Below are positions 1 to 8,698 of a stretch of DNA of 64,000 nt, one piece after another. The translations under genes and the position numbers were made by a program. Each line of letters opens with the position of its first letter. Position 1 is the stretch's first letter. A model generated the notes under the pieces. It was not told where the DNA came from. It saw nothing but the letters and a program-made list of their open reading frames with translations, and did no database searches. The stretch is from Tunturibacter psychrotolerans (lineage in GTDB: Bacteria > Acidobacteriota > Terriglobia > Terriglobales > Acidobacteriaceae): NCBI RefSeq assembly GCF_040359615.1, contig NZ_CP132942.1:3224001-3288000 (forward strand), given 5' to 3'.

Positions 1-1
1 G

Positions 2-793
2 ACCGGGCAACGCTTTGTGGATCTCTTACAAGAGCGCATTCTTGTACCCCTTGGGATGAAGGATTCAGGGCTCGACGACGACGACCTGATCTTGCCCAAA
101 AGAGCTGAGGGTTACCAGCCTGGTTCGAAAGGCATCGTTCCCGTGCGTTCCCAATCAATGTCTGTTGGCTGGTCCACTGGCTCCATGTACTCGACAACTG
201 GGGATCTGCTGCGGTGGGAACGGGGCCTCTTTGGCGGAAAGGTTCTGTCTGCTTCATCACTGAAGCAGATGACTACGGCCACTAAAGGGAACTATGGCTG
301 CGGCGTCTTTGTGAGTCGTAAAGACGACATGAAGGTAGTTGAACACGGCGGCAGCATTGAAGGTTTCAACAGCTACATGATTTACGTCCCGGCCCGCAAT
401 ATCGCTGTCATTGCCCTGTCCAATGTAAGCGGCGATGCGCCGGATAAAATGGCTGCCAAACTACTCGACGTGACGCTGGGAAAAACAGTCACACTTGCCA
501 AGCAGAGAGTTGCGGTGCCGATCGCGAAAGGTGAACTCCCAAAGTTTGTTGGAGACTACCAAATCTCGACGCAGTTATCGCTCAACATAACAGCATCAGA
601 CGGGGGCTTGGTCGTACTTGCAACGGGACAGCCGCCGTTGCGATTCTCTTATGAAGGAGAGATCAACGGTCACCCACAGTTCTTTACGCGTGCCATGGAC
701 GCACAAATCGAATTCCTACCGACTGTGACCGACCACGTTTCGACGTTGGTTCTTCATCTGAGCGGGACCGCAATGACAGGCAAAAGACAATAA
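2..793 (+). CDS. Serine hydrolase of the class C beta-lactamase family, 5' end outside window
   Basis: The reading frame is open back to the first bases of the window, so the N-terminus with the expected SxxK motif is missing. The visible part reads like the second half of a PF00144 (beta-lactamase/esterase) domain: a 'LLQERI..PLGM.DSG' segment, then 'GWSTGSMYSTTGDLLRWE', then a 'VEHGGSIEGFNS' segment that fits the third active-site motif (HGG in place of KTG). The last 80 residues form a separate beta-rich C-terminal domain, as in many environmental members. Such proteins are usually periplasmic esterases or peptidases. The substrate cannot be read from the sequence. Confidence 0.8.
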   Translation, partial: TGQRFVDLLQERILVPLGMKDSGLDDDDLILPKRAEGYQPGSKGIVPVRSQSMSVGWSTGSMYSTTGDLLRWERGLFGGKVLSASSLKQMTTATKGNYGCGVFVSRKDDMKVVEHGGSIEGFNSYMIYVPARNIAVIALSNVSGDAPDKMAAKLLDVTLGKTVTLAKQRVAVPIAKGELPKFVGDYQISTQLSLNITASDGGLVVLATGQPPLRFSYEGEINGHPQFFTRAMDAQIEFLPTVTDHVSTLVLHLSGTAMTGKRQ

Positions 794-1032
794 GTTCTTC
801 CGAAAGGGTAGGTCAACGAGGCGTTTTCTTGCTTACGGATCACGGGCTAACCAGAACTTACCGTTAGTCTGGCAATTCAACTTCCGAGTTGCCGACCATC
901 CTGCCAGGAAAAGCTTTTGACTGGCAAGAGGCGAGTTTCCAATTGCCGCTGATTCGAGCGTTTTCGTAATTCCGGCCCCATGGTTCGTATACACCACGTA
1001 TGTTCGACTATGAGCTGACTTCGAGGGCGTCA

Positions 1033-1587
1033 ATGGAGAGCGATACGCAACAAATCGCGCTTGGATTGCGCCAGGGAGATGTCATTGTCCTTGAGGCGCT
1101 GGTCGAGCAGTACCAATATCGGCTTGTTCGCTATCTCATTTACCTCTTGGGCAGACGCGACGGGGTTGACGATCTGGTGCAGGAGACCTGGCTGCGGGTT
1201 CTAGAGCGAGGCTCCTCCTACGACGGGCAGTCCCGCTTTGAGCCCTGGCTGTTCAGGGTCGCACGCAATATTGCTCTCGATGCCATGCGTAAGCGGCCGA
1301 TGTTCAGTCTGGACTCAAATGATGACGGTGGCTATCGACCATCGCCTGCTTCCAATGAGCCTTCGCCATTCACGCTTGCGGCGCGGACAGAAGATGCTGA
1401 CTTGCTTGCTCGCTCGCTGCAAACTCTGGAGCCGGTCTATCGCGAAGTCCTCGTACTTCGCTTTCAAGAAGATTTGTCTCTACAGGAAATATCTGTAGTG
1501 GTGGGAGCGCCGGTCTCTACCGTCGCTTCCAGAATTTATCGAGGGCTGGCAACGCTGCGGCCGCAGTTCGAGGGAGAAACAGCATGA
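1033..1587 (+). CDS. ECF-type RNA polymerase sigma factor
   Basis: About 184 residues. Region 2 is seen near the N-terminus (LVRYLIYLLGR..VDDLVQETWLRVLE, then FEPWLFRVARNIALDAMR). Region 4 is near the C-terminus (LEPVYREVLVLRFQEDLSLQEISVVVGAPVSTVASRI), the helix-turn-helix that reads the -35 box. I chose the ATG at 1033 because GAGGG lies just upstream; an in-frame ATG at 1000 is possible. Its 3' end overlaps the next gene by 4 bp (ATGA at 1584), and that gene encodes a zinc-finger anti-sigma factor, so it is a sigma/anti-sigma pair. The signal sensed is unknown. Confidence 0.9.
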   Translation: MESDTQQIALGLRQGDVIVLEALVEQYQYRLVRYLIYLLGRRDGVDDLVQETWLRVLERGSSYDGQSRFEPWLFRVARNIALDAMRKRPMFSLDSNDDGGYRPSPASNEPSPFTLAARTEDADLLARSLQTLEPVYREVLVLRFQEDLSLQEISVVVGAPVSTVASRIYRGLATLRPQFEGETA

Positions 1588-2072
1588 ACACTGACCTCCA
1601 CGAAAGTTTCCAGCACATGATCGACGAGAGTCTCGCGGTCGGCATATCGCCTGAGAGGGAACAATCTCTTCGCGAGCATCTCGACACTTGTGCTCCATGC
1701 CAGGAGTATCTCAGCGCAAGCAACCGGGTTATCGCGGGCCTCGGCGGTTTTTCCTTCGGGGTAAATCCAACACTCAATGCCAGGGTTTTCGCGTCTCTCA
1801 GCCTGCCTGCGCAGCACCTCCAGGCCACGCAACCAAGCCGCCGGCGATGGGTGTTGATCAGCGTTGCCGCCGTCGTACTCACAATGGGCGGCTCGTTCGT
1901 CGATTTGCAATTCGGGGGCTTGATCGCTTCTGTCTTCGATATAGAGCGCATGCAGGTGCGGCATGGGCTACTTGCTTTCTGGATTGTGCCCTCGCTGTGT
2001 TTCTTACTGCTGTTTCCGCTATTGCCTTTGTTATCGAAAGCCGGCACTCACCAGGAAGAAAGGATTTTATGA
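1584..2072 (+). CDS. Membrane-bound anti-sigma factor with putative zinc finger
   Basis: 162 residues. The N-terminal part has the zf-HC2-like pattern 'REHLDTCAPCQEYL' (His-x3-Cys-x2-Cys) typical of ZAS-domain anti-sigma factors. Two hydrophobic segments follow, about residues 92-118 and 128-152, so the sigma-binding domain faces the cytoplasm and the rest sits in the inner membrane. The start codon overlaps the sigma-factor stop (ATGA), which implies translational coupling, and its own stop overlaps the next gene in the same way. Role inferred: it sequesters the 1033-1587 sigma factor until a signal releases it. Confidence 0.85.
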   Translation: MNTDLHESFQHMIDESLAVGISPEREQSLREHLDTCAPCQEYLSASNRVIAGLGGFSFGVNPTLNARVFASLSLPAQHLQATQPSRRRWVLISVAAVVLTMGGSFVDLQFGGLIASVFDIERMQVRHGLLAFWIVPSLCFLLLFPLLPLLSKAGTHQEERIL

Positions 2073-2530
2073 AACTCCTCCGTCGATTTTTGAACATTGT
2101 TCCGAAGACAGTTCAGCTTTGGGCTTCGGTCTTTGTGGGCTGTGCGTTCCTGGTCGGGTTGGTCTTGGGATACAAGACCGCTGACCCGGGCGCTGTGTTG
2201 CGGCCTCTGTCCGCGTATGGCGGCGCCGCCTTAGTGCTCGGCATCGTGCTCGCTATCTGGCTTCTGTGTCTCGGGTTCGTGTTTGCGGACGCTCGGCGGC
2301 GCGATATGCGGTCAATCCTCTGGGTTCTGGTCGCAGCCTTGTTCCCTCACTTGCTCGGATTTCTTCTTTACTTTGTCATGCGTCACCCGATCGCCGCGAC
2401 CTGCACTCACTGCGGCATGACTGTCTCGAACCATCAGCGATTCTGCTCGTGGTGTGGCACTGCGCAATCCCTACCGAACTCAACCAAAGCACCACTCACG
2501 GCAAACCTGTCGCAAGGAGCAAGCCAATGA
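2069..2530 (+). CDS. Inner-membrane protein with C-terminal zinc ribbon
   Basis: 153 residues. Three hydrophobic helices (about 15-35, 48-70 and 80-103) are followed by a cytosolic double-CxxC zinc ribbon: CTHC, then CSWC 14 residues further on. The start is fixed by an ATGA overlap with the anti-sigma stop. A helix-rich head plus a terminal zinc ribbon is common in small phospholipase-D-N-like membrane proteins, but I cannot name a function. Placement inside the sigma/anti-sigma operon suggests a role in the same response, perhaps as an extra membrane sensor. Confidence 0.75.
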   Translation: MKLLRRFLNIVPKTVQLWASVFVGCAFLVGLVLGYKTADPGAVLRPLSAYGGAALVLGIVLAIWLLCLGFVFADARRRDMRSILWVLVAALFPHLLGFLLYFVMRHPIAATCTHCGMTVSNHQRFCSWCGTAQSLPNSTKAPLTANLSQGASQ

Positions 2531-3267
2531 AGCCGGCATCCGCAGCAAAATCCTACGATAGCGTTACCTTGCGTCAGGCAGCGTTGGTTGCCGGCTTCGC
2601 CTACCTGCTCAATCCTGTCAGCTACGCTGAGTTTTCTATTTACCCGAAGCTGGTGGTTGCGGGCAACGCCGATCAAACGGTGCAGAACATCTCCGCCCAT
2701 GTGGGCCTTCTTGCTGCCGCGATACTCTGTTACATCGTCAGCTTTATAGGTGACATCATCATTGCCTGGGCGCTGTATGTCCTGCTCGCACCAGTCAACA
2801 GAGCGCTGTCGTTGCTTACCGCGTGGTTCCAGTTGGTGTACGCCGGCGTCGCTCTCTGCGCTGTGTTTGGCTTGCTGGAGGTTTATCATCTCCTTGCCAC
2901 ACCGTATTACTTGACCCTCTTTGGCTCCGGTCAGCTGCATGCGCAAGTTTGGCTTCTGCTCCATTCGTTTCACTACGAATGGTCCATGTCCCTGATCATC
3001 TTCGGAATTCATCTTGTCCTCTTGGGCTACTTAGTGTACCGGTCCGGCTACATCCCGTGCCTATTGGGGATTGCGTTGTTCATCGCTGGATTGGGCTGGA
3101 TGATTGCCGGCTTAGGTCCATACTTTCTTCCGAATGCCAACCTTGACTTCACTCTCATCACGGCCTTCGGCGAAGTGTTCTTTACTCTTTGGCTCTGGAT
3201 CAGGGGCTGGAAGGTCCAGGAGCCGACCGTAAACTCTCAAGTCGATCCAATCACTGGCGTGCCATGA
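2527..3267 (+). CDS. DUF4386-like multi-spanning membrane protein
   Basis: 246 residues with about six hydrophobic helices. It opens 'RQAALVAGFAYLLNPVSYAEF' and contains 'GDIIIAWALYVLLAPVNRALSLLTAWFQLVYAGV', a layout I associate with the DUF4386 family of integral membrane proteins, for which no reaction is known. The ATG overlaps the previous stop codon (ATGA), making it the fourth coupled cistron of the operon that starts with the sigma factor. The 15-bp gap after it and the non-coding stretch beyond suggest the operon ends here. Confidence 0.75.
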   Translation: MKPASAAKSYDSVTLRQAALVAGFAYLLNPVSYAEFSIYPKLVVAGNADQTVQNISAHVGLLAAAILCYIVSFIGDIIIAWALYVLLAPVNRALSLLTAWFQLVYAGVALCAVFGLLEVYHLLATPYYLTLFGSGQLHAQVWLLLHSFHYEWSMSLIIFGIHLVLLGYLVYRSGYIPCLLGIALFIAGLGWMIAGLGPYFLPNANLDFTLITAFGEVFFTLWLWIRGWKVQEPTVNSQVDPITGVP

Positions 3268-3725
3268 TGCCCTTCCTCGGACGTGGGAGGAGTGACGTTA
3301 TGCACGCCTCTGAATGACGGGCAAACCGGAAATAATCTCGTAGTGCCTGCAAAGTCGGGTTATCGGCAAGTTCGATGGTTCAGGCGTTTCGGATCCACTG
3401 GACGTGGTCGGAGTCGGGCGCTGGAGAGTAAGGCGCGGTTTGGCCGACTAACCACCCAGAACCCTGTCAATGAGCGCATTGCCTTGATATCAACAGCTCA
3501 CAAGTCACTTGCACGACAAGTCAAATACACAGGCAAGTGAACGGTCAAGTCGGGTTTATGCGGCGCGTTTTAAAGTCGCATCGTGTATCGTCGCGTCCCC
3601 GCCTTGCTTCCGGAACCACGGCACTTGCGGCATTTGGAATTGATTCACCACAGATCTGTGATCAGGCGTATGATCCAACAGGCCTTTGGGACAGCTTTTC
3701 GAATGCAACTCAGCGAGTCATAGAG
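3268..3725. other. Gene-poor stretch with a dispersed-repeat copy
   Basis: I see no convincing gene. Short open frames here have no recognisable content. Positions 3347-3374 match 32929-32956 at about 25 of 28 bases on the same strand, and the core AAGTCGGGTTT recurs near 3545. This suggests a small dispersed repeat or an IS-end remnant. Confidence 0.4.
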
Positions 3726-4091
3726 ATGCAATGGGAAAAGGTCATCACCGATCCGCTCGGAATCGCCGGCTTTGCCCTCTCTCTTGCATTTGCGCTGGCC
3801 ACACGCGTCATCTCACAGAAACGCAAAGGACAAAACCGCTGGCTCGCGCCCGCCGCTTATGCTCTCGCAGTGATCTGCGTTGTCGGTGGCTTCTCCCTTG
3901 CCTGGCATCGCGACTCAGCGAAACCCGTGCCTGTTCCCGTCCCACCGGCGGCTATCGCTCCGCAGCCTGCGACGCGACCCTCCTCCATCACGATCGGAGA
4001 CATCAACCAGAGCGGCGACGGTAACGTTGCTGGAGTACAAGGTGACGTGAGAATTAACTCGCAGCAAAAGAAATCCCGGGCCCACAAGTGA
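3726..4091 (+). CDS. Small membrane-anchored protein of unknown function
   Basis: 121 residues from the ATG at 3726; a longer GTG start at 3537 is possible but adds low-quality sequence. It has a hydrophobic helix near residues 9-25 and a second near 38-58. A Pro/Ala-rich linker (KPVPVPVPPAAIAPQPA) follows, and then a short Gly/Asn motif, ITIGDINQSGDGNVAGV. The next gene carries a very similar string directly after its signal peptide, so the two are likely functional partners. Function unknown; probably displayed on the periplasmic side. Confidence 0.55.
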   Translation: MQWEKVITDPLGIAGFALSLAFALATRVISQKRKGQNRWLAPAAYALAVICVVGGFSLAWHRDSAKPVPVPVPPAAIAPQPATRPSSITIGDINQSGDGNVAGVQGDVRINSQQKKSRAHK

Positions 4092-4103
4092 GCGAGTCGC
4101 CAT

Positions 4104-5636
4104 ATGAAATGTGTTCTGTTGTCGTGCTTTCTAGCCGGGACCGCCGGCGCACAACTCACCACCGGAGCCATTACCCAGACGGGAAACTACCAGGTGGCTG
4201 GCGTCATCGGCAACCCTTCAATTGTGTGCTCAGGCATTCCTCCCGATGTCGTTCGTGCTCTCAATAAATACTTTGAATCGGAGCTCAGGGGCAAAGATAC
4301 TCAGATCCAGAAACTCACAAAGGACGCAAACCAATGGAAGGATCGCTACCTCGATCTCGCCAGCCGCGCCTCGCAACCCGCCCTCGACGCCACCCAGAAA
4401 TCTGAAGCGGATACCCTTCTTAGGCAAGGCAAACTGGACGAGGCCAGTCTGCTCCTCGCATCCATTGACAAAAAACTAGATACCCTCTCCGCGAAGCTTG
4501 ACTGCAGCGAAGCTACAACAGAAACCTTCGCACTAGCCATCAAAGCCCTCGATGCCAGCCGAGTTCTTACCCTTTGGCACTGTCGCCCCGAAGACACCAT
4601 CTCCGGCAACGTTCAGACATCATATGTTCTACTCTTCACATCGGGACAGTTCCCCGTTGCAAAGCCCTTCCTCGACCAGCTCATCACAAGCGGCTTCAAT
4701 CCTCTCAAATACGTCAAACCGATCGCCGGTCCCCTTGCGGACCCTAGCGCAACCGGCGTGCTTCTCGCGCGATACTTCTACGCTCCTGTCTATCGGCCAT
4801 TGATCGATGGCAACGTTGACGCCATCCAATGGATCATCGATCATGCGCCGTCGGGCTACTGGAACACCTACGGCCACCTCATGGAAGACATTGCAAGCAT
4901 CATGCAACTGCCCTACACCCGTTTCCCCCTCGTCAATGCAACTCAGGCCATAACGATGCTGAGAAACGCCGGCGTTCCTGCCGACACCCACGATTGCAAA
5001 CCCTTCCGAGATGCTTACAAAAAGTGGCTGGAAACCCAGCTCCCCGGTGCACTCCGTGTCCCGCTCGTCAGACCGACCGGTGTTGCTGCGATCTATGCTC
5101 GGCAAATCCGCTCCATGTATCCCAGCACACAACAGTCCCCGCAATACGCCGGCGTTTGGAAAGCAGTCAGTAACGCCCTTGCTCCCGCTTCACCTGATGC
5201 TCTTCATAAGGCGAAGGGACAGGTTGCAGCCGAAATCACGTCAAGCGATGTCAACTCACTCGATCAGAATATCAAGCTGCTCAAAAAACAGATCGAACAT
5301 GGAATATGGTGGCGAAAACTTCCTGAAACTCAGGAAACGATCTACGAAGCAAGAAAGCGTCAAAACCTTGACGCCTTCGACAGCTATGGATACGTTCAGG
5401 TCGCATCCGGCGACCTCAAGGACACGGACCTATTGCCTTCGTCAACCCGGGCACCGGTTGGTTATCCCAACTGCGACTGCTTCACAGCGCAAGACCTTCG
5501 CGATCAGTTAGCGAAGGCATCCCAACGCAAAGAACTTCTGTTGCAGTTCCAGACGACGTACTCTCAGGGACACTCGTTGCTTGCGGTGAAGGCCTCTGCA
5601 GTGACGCTGCCATTCCTTAACCAAACTGGACACTAG
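4104..5636 (+). CDS. Exported protein of unknown function with coiled coil
   Basis: 510 residues. It starts with a short signal peptide (KCVLLSCFLAGTAGAQ). The mature part begins with 'ITQTGNYQVAGVIGNPSIVC', resembling the C-terminal motif of the gene 12 bp upstream. Residues about 55-85 look like a coiled coil (ELRGKDTQIQKLTKD), and 'LLRQGKLDEASLLLASID' looks like a single TPR-type helix pair. The rest contains several Cys residues (such as 'YPNCDCF') consistent with an exported location. No enzyme motif was recognised. Close spacing and the shared motif argue for one operon with the 3726 gene. Confidence 0.65.
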   Translation: MKCVLLSCFLAGTAGAQLTTGAITQTGNYQVAGVIGNPSIVCSGIPPDVVRALNKYFESELRGKDTQIQKLTKDANQWKDRYLDLASRASQPALDATQKSEADTLLRQGKLDEASLLLASIDKKLDTLSAKLDCSEATTETFALAIKALDASRVLTLWHCRPEDTISGNVQTSYVLLFTSGQFPVAKPFLDQLITSGFNPLKYVKPIAGPLADPSATGVLLARYFYAPVYRPLIDGNVDAIQWIIDHAPSGYWNTYGHLMEDIASIMQLPYTRFPLVNATQAITMLRNAGVPADTHDCKPFRDAYKKWLETQLPGALRVPLVRPTGVAAIYARQIRSMYPSTQQSPQYAGVWKAVSNALAPASPDALHKAKGQVAAEITSSDVNSLDQNIKLLKKQIEHGIWWRKLPETQETIYEARKRQNLDAFDSYGYVQVASGDLKDTDLLPSSTRAPVGYPNCDCFTAQDLRDQLAKASQRKELLLQFQTTYSQGHSLLAVKASAVTLPFLNQTGH

Positions 5637-5695
5637 TCATGCGCAGCAGCGCTTTCGGAAGCTCTGTGGTAAGTGAGCTCTTTGCTGGTCTTCAC

Positions 5696-5914
5696 TCAAA
5701 GCGCCGCTTTGTGCGGCTTTAAAACCCAAGTTGCCGCGTTGCGCGGACGAAATGTCGCATCGCGAAAGGCGCGGCAGTTTTCCGCCAATGTGACTTCGGC
5801 GTCCGCGCCACCGTCGAGATAGTCGAAGACCGACCTGGGGACTCTTCGCTCGGCCAGCCGGCGAAGATCCTCGATATTCACGATGGCAGACGAGTTCAGC
5901 TTGCGGTTTGGCAT
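5696..5914 (-). pseudogene. N-terminal remnant of an FMN-dependent alpha-hydroxy acid (lactate) dehydrogenase
   Basis: About 63 residues match the start of the LldD/glycolate-oxidase family: 'NIEDLRRLAERRVPRSVFDYLDGG' then 'AEVTLAENCRAFRD..FRPR'. After that the frame drifts into unrelated residues and stops, so the flavin-binding barrel and catalytic His are absent. This is a truncated gene. Nothing else is seen between 5915 and the start of the GH3 gene. Confidence 0.75.
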
Positions 5915-6209
5915 GGGTACGCCTCGAGACGGGCCGTCCTCGAAATATTTCGGTTTCCTGAGGGAATGCTTCGTTTCGGATGTGTTGTCGGCTTCTCGTC
6001 GATAATGATAGCTTCCAAAAAGTGCGTTTGCTGGTACGAGTCAGTGCTGCGCTGTATGTGTGGAAGATAGCTGGAGTGTGGCTGTTGAGAACGATTGTGC
6101 CGGAACGGTGACTCCCGCCACGTTGCTGTTCTAAAGAACTCAGGGGAGAAAATCTGAAAGATTGGAGACCCCCGTGTTCCTGATCGATGATAATCGTGGC
6201 GAGGTTTCC

Positions 6210-8495
6210 ATGACTAAGTTGCGCTGTCTCTGCTTTAGCGTCATCAGCTTGCTTCTCTCTGGAGCGGCAAAAGCCCAAGCTCCCATTTCGCGGAACGATA
6301 CGGATCGCGCCGAAGCACTTCTAAAGCAGATGACAACCGAGGAAAAAATTGGACAGCTGAACCAGCCCTTCTACATAAAACTTCCGATCCCCGGCGTGAA
6401 GACTGATCCGGTCTCATACGAAGACCACGTGCGTCACGGGGAGGTCGGCTCCTTTCTGTTCCTCACCGATCCGAAGGAGATCAACCGTCTGCAGAAGATC
6501 GCGATGACCGAGCAGCGCTTGCACATTCCAATTCTTTTTGGCTTCGACGTGATTCACGGCTTTGATACCGAGTTTCCTGTACCGCTGGCCGTGGCCGCTT
6601 CCTGGGATCCGACGATGGCCGAACAAGCGCAGGGGATCGCTGCGGAGGAGGCGGGCCATGCGGGTCTGCGCTGGAGTTTCGCGCCTATGTTGGACATCGC
6701 ACGAGACCCACGGTGGGGCCGGATCTCCGAGGGAGCTGGTGAAGATCCCTACCTTGGCGCGGCAATGGCACGCGCTCAGGTACGAGGTTTTCAAGGAACG
6801 CCTGAGAATCCACGGCCCTTCATCGCGACCTTGAAACATTTCGCAGGCTATGGTGCCGCTGAAGGTGGCAGGGACTACGACGCCGTGTACATTCCGGAGG
6901 AGCAGATGCAGAACGTCTATCTCCCTCCTTTTCGCGCTGGGATTGAAGCGGGCGCAGGAACTGTCATGAGCGCTTATATGGATTTGAATGATGTCCCGGC
7001 CGCCGGGAATGTGCACCTCCTTCAAGACACTCTGCGTGCAGAACTTGGCTTCAAAGGATTCGTCGTGAGCGATGCCTTTGCCGTCGGGAGTCTGGTCACT
7101 CAGGGTTTCGCTAAGGATGCGACCGACGCGACATTCCGCGGTGCTACGGCTGGCGTGAATATGGATATGGGCAGCGCCACCTACCTGGCACATATGAAGT
7201 CTCTGCTTGATCAGGGGCAGCTAACTCCAACTCAGCTTGATGATCTTGTCCGCCCTATTCTCGCAGCAAAGTATCATCTGGGGCTTTTTGAGAACGCATA
7301 TGCGGATGCTACGGAACAGACCCACGCCGAGATGCTTGCCAAGCATCGTCAGATGGCGAGAACCGCAGCTGCACGTTCTGCTGTGTTGCTTAAGAACGAA
7401 GGCAGTCTGCTGCCGCTGGCAAAGACTACAAAGCATGTTGCGGTTATCGGGCCGCTGGGCAATAGCAAAGGCGATATGAATGGACCCTGGAGCTTGACTG
7501 CTAAGGCAGAAGATACAGTCTCTGTCTTCGACGGTATCCGCGCAAAGCTCCCCGATTCGCATGTGGAATATGCAGAAGGCGTGCAGATTGCCAAGGCTTT
7601 TCCTTCTTCATTCGATGGCTTCATCGGGCCTAAGATAGAAACACCGTGGAGCCCCGAAGAGGCGGATCGCCAGATGAAGAGCGCTCTGCAGTTGGCCGGG
7701 AAATCTGATGTGGTGATCGTGACCCTCGGCGAACTAAGCGTTATGGATTTCGAGTACTCCTCGCGTTCGTCGCTAAATCTTCCCGGCAAACAACTGGAAC
7801 TTCTCGAGAAGATTCAAGCGCTTGGGAAGCCTGTCGTGTTGCTGCTCTTCAGCACCCGGCCGCTTGATCTTTCGTGGGCTTCAGAACACATTCCAGCGAT
7901 TATGGATTGTTACTTCGGCGGCACGGAGACCGGGAATGCAGTTGCCGATCTTTTGGTGGGTGATGCGGTACCCGGAGGTAAGCTGCCGGTTACCTGGCCA
8001 CGAACCAGTGGGCAGATTCCAATCTATTACGCGCATACCACCTCACATAAGCCCTACGATTCGCCGGACTTTACCTCCCGCTATTGGGACGCTCCGACCT
8101 CACCTCTTTACCCCTTTGGCTATGGGCTAAGCTATTCGACCTTCACTATCTCCGATCTTCGACTAACCGCTAAAACCGCTCAGTTGGACGAATCCATCAC
8201 CGCAACTGTCACGGTTGCAAATACTGGTTCAAGAGCAGCCGACGAAGTAGTGCAGCTTTATCTGCATCAGCGATTCGGTTCGGCATCGAGACCCGTTCGT
8301 CAGTTGAAGGGTTTCCGTCGTATCACGCTACAGCCGGGGCAAAAACAGGAGGTCAGCTTCACGATCGGCCGCGACGAGCGAAACTATTGGAGCGCCGCGA
8401 AGAATGGATGGGTTGTAGAACCTTCCGACTTCGACGTATGGGTTGGCAACAGTTCGACAGCCACACTGCACGACAGCTTCTCGGTGATGCGGTAA
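6210..8495 (+). CDS. bglX: GH3 family beta-glucosidase, exported
   Basis: 761 residues from the ATG at 6210, which directly precedes a signal peptide (TKLRCLCFSVISLLLSGAAKAQA); an upstream frame start at 6162 would bury it. The GH3 N-terminal barrel is clear: 'LLKQMTTEEKIGQL', 'RWSFAPMLDIARDPRWGRISEGAGEDP', 'KHFAGYG' and the nucleophile motif 'GFVVSDAF', with Asp near residue 288. The GH3 C-terminal domain (VAVIGPLG; PVVLLLFSTRPLDLSW) and a fibronectin-III-like tail (QLKGFRRITLQPGQ) follow. It should release glucose from beta-glucosides such as cellobiose in the periplasm. The symbol is by family resemblance; exact specificity is not visible. Confidence 0.9.
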   Translation: MTKLRCLCFSVISLLLSGAAKAQAPISRNDTDRAEALLKQMTTEEKIGQLNQPFYIKLPIPGVKTDPVSYEDHVRHGEVGSFLFLTDPKEINRLQKIAMTEQRLHIPILFGFDVIHGFDTEFPVPLAVAASWDPTMAEQAQGIAAEEAGHAGLRWSFAPMLDIARDPRWGRISEGAGEDPYLGAAMARAQVRGFQGTPENPRPFIATLKHFAGYGAAEGGRDYDAVYIPEEQMQNVYLPPFRAGIEAGAGTVMSAYMDLNDVPAAGNVHLLQDTLRAELGFKGFVVSDAFAVGSLVTQGFAKDATDATFRGATAGVNMDMGSATYLAHMKSLLDQGQLTPTQLDDLVRPILAAKYHLGLFENAYADATEQTHAEMLAKHRQMARTAAARSAVLLKNEGSLLPLAKTTKHVAVIGPLGNSKGDMNGPWSLTAKAEDTVSVFDGIRAKLPDSHVEYAEGVQIAKAFPSSFDGFIGPKIETPWSPEEADRQMKSALQLAGKSDVVIVTLGELSVMDFEYSSRSSLNLPGKQLELLEKIQALGKPVVLLLFSTRPLDLSWASEHIPAIMDCYFGGTETGNAVADLLVGDAVPGGKLPVTWPRTSGQIPIYYAHTTSHKPYDSPDFTSRYWDAPTSPLYPFGYGLSYSTFTISDLRLTAKTAQLDESITATVTVANTGSRAADEVVQLYLHQRFGSASRPVRQLKGFRRITLQPGQKQEVSFTIGRDERNYWSAAKNGWVVEPSDFDVWVGNSSTATLHDSFSVMR

Positions 8496-8698
8496 AGATG
8501 GAACAGGAACGTTCGTCCGGACGGGGGCAAGTCGGCTCTTCGTCACCGATCCAGTCGAGACGCATCACCCGGGGTCAATAAGTGACTCCGCCTGTTATCG
8601 CCAACTGGGCACTGAACAAGCTCGATCATTAGTAAACAGAAGCCGCACACAGCAAGCTCCCAGAAAGCACCACGAACTACTAGCTTCAACATCGTTGC

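Noticed and set aside
5637..6278. 213-codon minus-strand frame
   Set aside because: It is out of frame with the recognisable lactate-dehydrogenase remnant and runs antisense into the GH3 gene start; low-quality Arg/Ser-rich sequence.
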